This document shows, one piece after another, positions 13,201-22,262 of a DNA stretch of 63,209 nt. How positions within the stretch are numbered: the first letter of the stretch is position 1; each line of letters begins with the position of its first letter. The DNA is taken from contig JAIVFJ010000333.1 in assembly GCA_025765615.1 (NCBI GenBank), positions 1 to 63,209 of the forward strand, read 5' to 3'. Source of the stretch: Zopfochytrium polystomum (lineage: Eukaryota > Chytridiomycota > Chytridiomycetes > Chytridiales > Chytridiaceae). The notes below the pieces were generated by a model that saw nothing but the letters and a program-made list of their open reading frames with translations, ran no database searches and had not been told where the DNA came from. Both the position numbers and the translations under genes were made by a program.

Positions 13201-14063
13201 GCCGCGCCGCCGCCGCCCCGCGCTGTTTGCTTTGCTCCGCCGCCACCGCCAGCACCTTTGCCAGCGCCGGCCGCGCCGCCGCCGCCAGCTCCTTTGCCCG
13301 CTCCAGTCGCGCCGCCACCGCCGCGTGCCGTCGCCGCAGCAGGCGTCTTGCCGCCACCTGCCCCCCTGCCGGCGCCCGCTCCGGCTCCGGTCGCGCCGCC
13401 GCCGCGCGCTACTTGGGTCTTTCCTCCGCCGCCAGCTCCAGCCTTGGCGGCAGCCCCGCCGCCGCCACCGACTACACCGTTAGCTGTCTTGCCACCACCT
13501 GCTCCCTTGCTGCCGCCGGCTCCGGCTTTGGCGGTAGCCCCGCCGCCGCCAGCACCGTTCTTGCCACCGCCGGCCGTCGCACCCTGAGTCTTTCCACCAG
13601 CCTGCGTCTTCCCGGCAGCAGCTCCGCCCTTCCCGGCACCCTTCGCGGCGGCGGCCCCGCCACTACCACCACCCCCACCGGCCTTTCCGCTCTTGCCGCC
13701 ACCGCCGGCGCCCAGGGGTTTCCCTGACCCGACATCGACGCCGTTCTCCTTGAGCGTTTCCCGCACCTGCCGTTTCGCCACCGTCCCCACCGCCCGTTGC
13801 ACTTGATCCCGCGACGGCGCCTTGGTCGGCGCCTTGGCAGCCGCCTGCGCTTCTTTGATGGTCTTTGGGAGGCTCTTGATGGCTTGTGCGCCTTGCTTGA
13901 TTTCTGGTCGATTCGGGAGGGAGAGGATGTCTTAGTAGGGTGTGCGAAGGAAGCAGTTAACGGGGGGCGGTGTACCTTTTGCGGCTTGAGCCGCGCCGCG
14001 AGCAGCTTGTGCGCCTTCTCTGACCCCGCGGGCTGCCGTTACGGCGCCTTTCAGAGCGCCGCC

Positions 14064-14115
<52 letters not shown>

Positions 14116-16327
14116 TGTGTGTGTGTGTGTATGTGTGTGTGAAGGGTTGGGGGTAGGGTTATTTAAAAAAAGGGGAGAGCGGGGCCTTTACCTCCCGGTA
14201 CCATTCCTACAGCGCCCTGTGCGATTTGTTTCCCGGCGTCCTTGGCGATCCCTGCATGTTTTGCGTGTTTGTGGAGTGCATCAGTGGTGTCACTAGGCTC
14301 AACTTGAGCCTGCATGGCCGGGTGACTTATACGTACGTGCTGCGCTTTCGCCCTTTGCAATCCCTTTGCCGATTGCGACGCCTGCCTGCACCGCGGTGAG
14401 GCCGGCAGCGACGGGCTTGCCCGCTGGGATGTGTGAAGTTCAAGGTTTGTGTCAGTTTGGGGTGCGGTTAGAAGTTGTGGGAGGGGGGGATGGAGGAAAA
14501 TGCTGAATGTAAACTGTACCTGGAGTGAGGTTTGCGATGGTTTGGAGGTTCTGCGTGTGAGAATGGCATGGTTTGCAGCATTGGAAAATAGGAGAGTAAA
14601 GCGACTGTAAGGATCCGAGCAACACCGGAATCGGCTGATTTCACAGTCGCATACCTTCAGGTCACGTTCTGTTGGTGGAATGATAAATGGTTAGCGTCTC
14701 AGTAAAGCCGGAGCAGTTTTTTTTTTTTCATTTGGGAAACGTATGGAGCGGTGGAACTGACCATTTGGAGCAGCTTGTTTCGCCGTCTTTAGAGCGTTTT
14801 TTTCCGACATCTTTCGCGATGGCTTTGAGGTGGAAGAGAATAGATGTAGAGATGTGTGAGAGTCACATTTGCCGACAGTCTTTCCAACATCTTACTTTTA
14901 ATCGACTTCCCGTCCTTGATGTCCTTTACGGCGCCCACGGTGGTCTTGACCGCCCCAGTGACGGCTCTCGTAACTTTCAACGAGGTTAGCACTGTTGGGC
15001 CGGCCCACCGTTTCTACGGGAGAAAAAAAAAAGCAGGATTACCTGGTGTGGCGTTTTCGACGGCTTTCAGAGCCTAGGATTCGACAGTGGCGAACGGCGC
15101 AAGGAATAAGCGTAACGCAAGGGCGGACAACATAAATTAAGCAACTAAAGACGGAAATTTACCTTGGGGGCGACTTTGGCGACCTACCGTTGGCGAAGAT
15201 GATCAATCGAGGGTATAACAAAGTGGATGAGAAAAAGAGACAGCAAAAATTGTCGGGTCACTAACCGCCTGGCCTCCCTTTTCAGCAACTTTTGCTGTCT
15301 AGGAATCCGACATGATTGGTTTAATAAAAGCAACCATGACGCTTGTCAGCTGCTGACTAGTTGTGCAATCACCGACTTACGTCTTTAGCCGCAGTGACAA
15401 CGCCGTTTCCGACCGCTTTTCCTCCTTTTTCGGCGACCTTGGCTGTCTATAGTTGCGCAGAACCGGGAAGGAGTGATGAAGTCAGAGTAGAAAAGGAGTC
15501 GAGAAGGATTGACGACGTCAGATGACCGTCTTCGATGGCGCCACTTCCACGCTATACACAATCCGCGCACAACTTACATCTTTGGCCGCAGTTACAACAC
15601 CGTTTCCGACCTACACATTTTCCAAAAGCGGAGGTTCAGTCAGCTTGGTTTTGGCTGGACCAAAAGAAATTGTTGCAAAAAAAATGCAGTGGGTGATCGA
15701 GTTGCTAACCGTTTCGCCAGCCTTCTTGACGCCGTCTACAGCCTGAATGGGGAACGAGCGCGATAAGGGAATAGAAGGAAAGGAGGCAGAATTATGCGAA
15801 GGAACCTTTTCTCCGACGCTCTTGATCCCGTCACCGGCCTGGAAATAAACAGTGGAGGATGAGCAAAGGAGAGTGGAGGCAGGGGTGGCGGTGGCGGTAG
15901 TAGAGGTCCCAAAGAACGTTGGTTACCATCGTTCTTTGAAACGGAAGATTGGATTCGAAAAACGAATATGTAAACTTACCTTTTCAAACCCATGCTTTAT
16001 CTTTGTAAAGATGCTTTTGCGCCGGAACAGCCGTCCGAGTTCCGGTTGGTACAAAGCCAGCTCGTTCTTTGCAGGCGCAGTCGCCGTTGCTAGGCTTGCC
16101 TCTCCGCCGTCAAGGTCGGGCGCCGCCACGAAGAGGGGCGCCATAGCCATGCTCTCGCCGCGGCCTGAAACAGCGCCGGTGACGACGGTCGCCGCTGCGG
16201 CCGCCAGAACGGCCAGCACGGACAGGAGGGAGAGGACGCGGCGTGGCGTGAAAGGTTGCGGGCATTTTGGCTCGGCGAGGGAGCCCGGCTCTGGCCGCCG
16301 CGACCGCGGAGGGAGCCGCTCGGCCAT
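10223..16327 (-). CDS. Family gene 3: 16-exon amphipathic 11-mer / Gly-rich basic protein
   Basis: Exons: 16327-15980 (116 codons, MAERLPPRSRR, hydrophobic RVLSLLSVLAVLAAAAATVV, ending KIKHGFEK), 15838-15806, 15742-15710, 15610-15578, 15446-15381, 15298-15266, 15183-15163, 15073-15043, 14973-14896, 14822-14762, 14668-14655, 14550-14520, 14423-14337, 14251-14192, 14062-13976, and last exon 13903-10223. Phase-0 exons code 11-mers such as AGDGIKSVGEK, AVDGVKKAGET, VGNGVVTAAKD and TAKVAEKGGQA. The spliced length is 4,697 nt. Removing one base from the T7 run at 14797-14803 and one from the C5 run at 11557-11561 restores a single frame of about 1,564 residues. The tail of about 1,225 residues repeats KTQTARGGGGG and GKGAGGGG blocks and ends GGGGKKK. 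Probably secreted or membrane-bound and strongly basic; function unknown. Confidence 0.8.
14063..14142. repeat. GA/GT microsatellite in a gene 3 intron
   Basis: A (GA)n run passes into a (GT)n run inside the intron between exons 14 and 15 of gene 3. On the coding strand it forms a CA/CT-rich pyrimidine tract directly before the CAG acceptor of exon 15. It may simply act as an expanded polypyrimidine tract. Confidence 0.7.
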
Positions 16328-18257
16328 TCGAGGAAACGTAGTCGTTTTGAGTTGAGCAGGGTCACCGAGAGGGCAAAGTCGAGTTGCGTGCGCGGGCAGC
16401 CGTTGTCGTCGTCGTCGTCGTCGTCGCCTTCTCGGGGCGGAGTCGGTCCTTTCTTTTTTTCGCTTTTTGGCAGAAGCAGCAGCAAGGGAAGACGGGGGCT
16501 GGGACGGAAGCGGCCGCGATTGTGTCTTGGTTGCTCCGGGGTCTGTCGGCTCACGGCTTCCACCGAAAATTGTCCATGAGCCGGTCCGTCTCCTTCCTTT
16601 TTTGTGCCCTTTCCCGCCCGCTCTCGCGGCTTCTGTTCATCCTCCTCCTCCTCTTTCCTTTTCCCAAGACTTCCTCGGATTTCAACTCCCTCGAGAGGGG
16701 TGGGGGCTGAGCACCCATCCAACCTTTTCCGTTGCATTTGGAGCGCGCACTACCAAAAATGGGACATATTTTCCCGAAGAAGAAGGGCTCAGCCGAGGCT
16801 GAGATGGACAAAACAAAAAAAAAAAAATAATATAGAAGATAGAAGTGAAAAAAGGACTGCTGCGCGCGGCACTATTTGACTCGATTTGCGGCTCCAAACA
16901 CATGGCCTTTGCCCCTTCTGTGAATGTAGTTCATCCTCCATTCATTCAACTGCTCAAAGGCTGGCCTTAGCCCTGGCCGGTGTACTCCGCGGCCTAGCAG
17001 CTCGCCACACAAGAACAGATTCTTCAGGATTGCCCTTTTTTCTTTATGACTTCTTGTCGTCTGAGCTTGAAGGTCATATTTCCTTACAATTATTGATTTT
17101 GGCAACGCCTACTTTCGTTCAGCCCCGAGACCGCTCAAGACTTGCTGAGCTCATGACGGGGAATCCTGCGAATGTTCCTCCATCGTTAAGACCGCCAGGC
17201 TGTCTGCCAGTCGATCAACCTTGACACGCATGAAAATAGTCACTCTGGTTTATTCAACGAACAATTGACCCTCCCGCCAACAAAGATTGCTACTGGTCTC
17301 AGCCTCATTTTTCCCCTAGCTGGACAACCAGCGGGTGAAGGTTATCGACAAAATATCCGAGAAAGCCACATTCAGTTGTGTTTGGGTTGTGTTTGCGTTG
17401 GTGTGTGATAGTGTGTTTGTCTGTGAAACTCTTCAACCGCACAAGCTCGGAACCAGGCCTGTTTCTTGTTCTCTGTAAGGCAGATCACAGCAGTCATGGT
17501 CGGGCAACCCCACGCCGACACCTTTTGGTGTAACCTCTTCACCAAAGTGGCCCTCCCTCGAACAGCAGAACTCTCATTTTCTTTTCGTCTGAACACTGCT
17601 GGCTGCGTTAACGGAAGCCTAACGACGACAATCCGACACGAGACGCTACACTTTCTTGCCGCGGACGAGTCAAGATATACTACAGGAATCTGAAACGACG
17701 GGCGGAATCGGGCGGAAGCCCCCCAATGGCGTATGGACTGTCAAATTAGCACAGTAGCAAAGGGAATTGAGGAATATGGTATTTAAAACTGCAGTCGTTT
17801 TCTCGTCTCACACTGCCCAAAGAGCAACATTGTGTGCCTGCGTCCAAGTTCGTGAGGGTGGCTCAGCCATTGTTGCTCCCGCAACTGCGGGTGGCACTGT
17901 GACACTGGAATCCGCCCTAGAATCCGCCCGAGCTTGTGTTGTCAACTTTCGCTTCTTTGTTCGCAACGGCGAAGCACACAAAGCGTAAGCACCCTTTCGG
18001 AGCGCGGATCATCGTGGTAATTTGAAAAATCGGGGAGAGATCGGGAAGACTTCTCGAAGCCTACGTACGCACAACACCACACGTATAGCCAACAAGGCTT
18101 GTCCGCGCACACCCTCGCGATCACCAAGTGGAAGCCCAACAACGACAGCGACGTTCCTCGCCACAGCACAGAGGTTCAAAGTTCCCACTTCCTCGCTCTT
18201 CGAGCTTTCTCGGCCGCAGCAGGAAAGCTATCGACCTGCTTCAGCTAGCCGGCATCA
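16328..18257. other. Shared divergent spacer of genes 3 and 4
   Basis: This 1.9-kb spacer separates the starts of gene 3 (leftward) and gene 4 (rightward) and must hold both promoters. A GTC/GTCGTC repeat lies at about 16404-16426 and an A-run near 16815-16828. It lacks the long CT/GA tract seen upstream of several other members. Short open frames here have no family resemblance, and I see no gene. Confidence 0.45.
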
Positions 18258-21207
18258 ATGCGACCTTGCGATGGCGGTGGAGCCCATAATGCCTTGCAAT
18301 CGCGGAGTCAGAGGAGCCCTTGGGACCCTTCACCGGGTTGCTCGGTCAAACGGTCACTGCCATCGTCCTCAGCCGTTGCAGCGCTAGCAATGGCCACGGT
18401 CGTCCTACTTCTTCTGTCCGTCGTGACTGTGAACGCAACTGCCAACTCCGATCCGGCAGCGGTCATGGCCATGTCGGCCCTGATCGCAGTGCCCGCATCA
18501 CCCTCCCCATGCTTACGCGCAGAGATTCGTGGACCCCTCGCCAATTGGAACGCACCTCCGGATGCCAGGATCGGCAAGAATGTAGTTGTCGCTCAGAGAC
18601 TGCACCGCCGAGGAGGCGCAATTAAAAGAGGACTACAAACGGTACGCCCGAAAGCGGTAAATTAGGCCCGCTGGGGGCTTTCGACTGAACCCTCAATGAA
18701 AATTCCAGGTCGGGAGGGGCATCGCCAACGCAGCAAGGGCAGTTGGGAGCGGTATTGCTACCGCGGCGAATAGGGTATGTCAAAGTCAACATTTGCACTA
18801 CTCGCTTCAAATTCGAATTCTGAACTCCTGTGTTGCTCCGCTTTGCAGGTCGCCACCGTAGCAAAAACGGTAATGATCGTTTCTAACTTGCCGCGAAGCT
18901 GACGAAACTTTCATTTCGAACAGGCAGTGAGAGGCGTTGTCACCGCTGCGAAAACGGTGAGGGATAGACTATTGTTGCTGCTACATCGTCTCTAGTCACC
19001 CACCGGCTTTGGTTAAAATGAAAAAAGGTCGGGAATTTCGTCGTCAAAACCGCACCAAAGGTATTGGCGAGAGCTTTGGCGCCCGTTTGGCTTTAGCCAT
19101 CTCTCACTGCTTTGCTCTTTCGCAGGTCCTAAAAGTAGTAGAAAACGCAACACCAGGTTTCGTCTGTGCCCGACTCCGAACAAAGAGAAGAACAAAAAAA
19201 TGACACTCTCATTTTGCCCCCACCGCAGTGACCCGTTTCATAGGCGGAGCCATTCGAACTGCAGTCACCGTCACCAAAGACATCGTGAAAGGGAGAAACA
19301 TAAGAAGCAAGTGATTGCTCACAACTGAATGCAAAGTCTGGCAACCGAACTAACGCCCTCATTTCGACTTGCTCAGCGATCGGAAGAGACCTCGGTCAAG
19401 GCGCGCTGAGCACCTTGAAAAAAGCGATTCCGAATGGTGAGGCCCTGCTTGCTGTGCCCCGAGGTTAATTAACGAGATTTTGATGTTTTCCAGAACAAGA
19501 TCTGAAGGTGCGTAACCGACACCACAAACATTCTCCGTCCGCTAGATCTTGAATGGCAATTCTTTTTAAACACCACTCCCCAGAACATAAAAACGATCGC
19601 CAATATTGTACCAAATCCGAGTGAGTACACGAATTCACCTCCTTTTCTCCCGACTCCACGGTATAAATTTTGGTAACCATCAAAATCAGTCGGCAAAGTT
19701 GTCAGCGCAGGCGTCACTGCGGTGCAAGGCGGCATCACGGCGGTGAAAGGCATCATCAAGCACGAAAGCGCAAAACGTGCGAAGTTAACTGCCGCTCATT
19801 ACTGTTGTTATCCTCTGGCGCGCCGTTTCGCTTTGCATTTTTGACTCACACACTTTGCCTTTCGGCCAGAAATCGCCCAAAACGTCGGCAAGACTCTGGC
19901 AAGCGGTACCGCCGACTTGGTGCCGGGAGGCACGTTGGCGCTTAGCTCCTTTTCTTTTTCTTTTTTTGTGGTTCTTCTCAAGTTGACCCACCAACTCACA
20001 ACTTCCCCGCCCGGACCAACGACAAAAAAAAATAGGCGGCATTCTCAAGAAGGCTGTCGAGGCCGGCAAGGACGTCAAGAAGGCCGTGACGGCCGCCAAT
20101 GGTGAGCAGTACAATCATACCACACCCTCGAGTCTCACCTTACCAAGCAACCACTAATATTAATTTCGCGAGGAAGAAATCAAGCAAGGCGTCCAAGCCG
20201 CCAAGAGGCTCCCGGGTCTCGTCAAGGACGCAGCAAAGGGCTCGTCCACGGCGGCGTCGTCAGTGGCCGGCGCCGCACCGGGTAAGGTCGCGATCGCAAA
20301 AGCCGCCGCTACCGTCGGCATGAGAAGTGCGGCCTCAGATGCAAAGAGCGGCGGTGGCCCTCCACCGGGAGGCGGCAAGCCAGATCCGCCGGCCGCAAAT
20401 GCGAAGGCCGCGCCGCGAAGCGCTCCGCGTTTTATGAGGATGATCGACTATCGCAATCTCCTGACCCCTCCGGTCGGGCGCGGCGTCACGTCGCGGCAAG
20501 GAAAGGCCGCTGGTGCCGCCGCCGCCGTAGCCGCCAACGCCGCCGGCCAGAACACAGGCTTCGCCACCTCCCGCGCGCTCAAAACCGTCGGCAAGGTCGC
20601 GGCCCGCGTTGCTGCCGGCTCCGGCCGTGTCGCTGCCGCCGCCGTCGGAAAATTCAAGGACGCGGTAACGGCGAGGTTGGGCACCCAGAAATCCAGTGCT
20701 CCGCAAGCTGGCTTGGCTGTCGGCGCGAAGCTACCGCGGACGCCAGCGCAACCTGCACGTAACGTCGCGGGAAGAGGTCCACCTGCTTCTCCGCCCACAT
20801 CAGCACCAGTTCAAAAGGGAGCAGCCTCCGCCAGAGGCGTGAATGGCGCCGGCCGAAAGAGCCCGGCAACCGCCGGAGCAGGCCGCACCCCCGCAGTGCC
20901 ACGATCACCGTCCCAAAAGCAAGCGACCCCGCCCACGCCAGCGAAAGGGATGAGCGGCGGGAAAAGGAGCCCGTCAAGAGGAATCGCACCGAGCATGCCT
21001 GGGACCGGGCCTCCTCCGCTCGCTAAAAAGCTGACCCCCGGCATGCAAACGGCAGGCAAAAAGTCCGGGGCGAGCGGCGGCACCATCAGTAGGCCTGGTG
21101 CGGGAGCAAAACCCGCGGTTGGTGCAAAGTCGGCAGCTGGTGCAAAGCCTGCGGCGAGCACGAGGCCGCCGGCGGGGGCGAGTGGTGGTAGGACGAGGGT
21201 AAAGTAA
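18258..21207 (+). CDS. Family gene 4: fully intact 14-exon member, 666 aa
   Basis: Best model of the family. Exons: 18258-18641, 18709-18774, 18849-18869, 18924-18956, 19028-19060, 19126-19156, 19229-19306, 19377-19436, 19494-19507, 19584-19620, 19690-19776, 19870-19929, 20036-20101, 20177-21207. They sum to 2,001 nt with no frame break. Exon 1 (128 codons) has a hydrophobic stretch near residues 40-62 and ends QRLHRRGGAIKRGLQT. Mini-exons code VGRGIANAARA plus VGSGIATAANR, then VATVAKT, AVRGVVTAAKT and VGNFVVKTAPK. The 14-nt exon codes EQDLK. Introns 7 and 12 start with GC (GCAAGT, GCACGT) instead of GT; the phase and the paralogues require this. The last exon opens EIKQGVQAAKRLPGLVK and is Ala/Gly/Pro/Lys-rich, shorter and less Gly-rich than in genes 2, 3, 5 and 10, ending GRTRVK. 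Function unknown; a membrane-surface amphipathic helix is inferred. Confidence 0.86.
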
Positions 21208-21888
21208 TAGTATATGTATGTACTGTGCAGTATGTGGGCGCGTGGCGAAAAGGATTTATTGATGGGTAGTCGCTTCCAAGAAGGTCTGGCCTACAATGAA
21301 GTTTTCCATCACGAGTGCACGCGTAGTCGGTCACTGTTCACTAGCAGCGCGACGCCGCACGCGGCAGCCTTGGAGGTCCCCGCCGCCATGGCCGCCGAGA
21401 CGTGGATACGCGGGAAGGGAAGCCCTCCAAGTCCGGCTCGAAATGGGCGGAGGGGCGCGTGGTGCGGGTTGACGAGACGATGGAATGACAAGAAGTTGGG
21501 TCCGCCGCTGTGGGTTGATTGATCCACGGGTTTCAGTCGTTGCTTTGGCTCAGCCATGTCTCCGCCGCCACCCGGGCAGACGCGCGGAATAGGCGGCACT
21601 TGCCAAATATGGGCATATGAGATTGCCGTTTTGGTTTCTGTGGTTTCGTTTTCTTTCTTGTTTTCATATTTTTTTGGAGTTTTCGCACGGGTTGTTCGAA
21701 AACGTAATCTCCGCCGTTCGAGTCTGGCGCACTGTAAACGAGCCGAACGCAAGCAAAATTAAGCAAGCGCTGTCTCTCGCTCTGTCTCGCTCTTGCCGTG
21801 TGTGTCTCTCGACAGGGATTTGGGCGGAGTACACTTTTACTCCGCAAACACACATCATTCGCACACACACACACCCACACACACAGAA

Positions 21889-21934
<46 letters not shown>

Positions 21935-21956
21935 GAGAGAGAGAGACGAGAGAGAG

Positions 21957-22043
<87 letters not shown>

Positions 22044-22262
22044 GAGCCGCCGTAGATACAACTTCAACATCATAATAAGTAGAACAACAACGCTCGCTCG
22101 TGCACGAACCCGCCCCAAAAAGCACAAGGTCGGCGACGGAAACTCCATAGCGGCTGCGGCATTGTTCTCAAATCCTTAAAGCTTTCCTGCGCCTCTCGCC
22201 CCGTCGTCCTCGCTCGGCCTCCGGCACCTTTTCGTCAGCACAGCAGCAGCCAGAAATACCGC
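21208..22262. repeat. Spacer with long (GA)n tract upstream of gene 5
   Basis: A (GA)n tract with few interruptions runs at about 21889-22047, preceded by CA repeats near 21858-21882. It lies about 220 bp before the gene 5 start with GA on the coding strand, the same orientation as the tracts upstream of genes 1, 2, 10 and 11. No gene is supported here. Confidence 0.75.

Noticed and set aside
10301..13727. Plus-strand Pro/Ala- and Ser/Thr-rich frames opposite gene 3
   Set aside because: Same reason: complementary shadows of the Gly-rich tail, with no start context, signal or conserved exon series of their own.
21900..22050. Arg/Glu or Ser/Leu dipeptide-repeat ORFs in GA/CT tracts (also at 53.3 kb and 47.4 kb)
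   Set aside because: They are translations of microsatellites only; nothing conserved flanks them.
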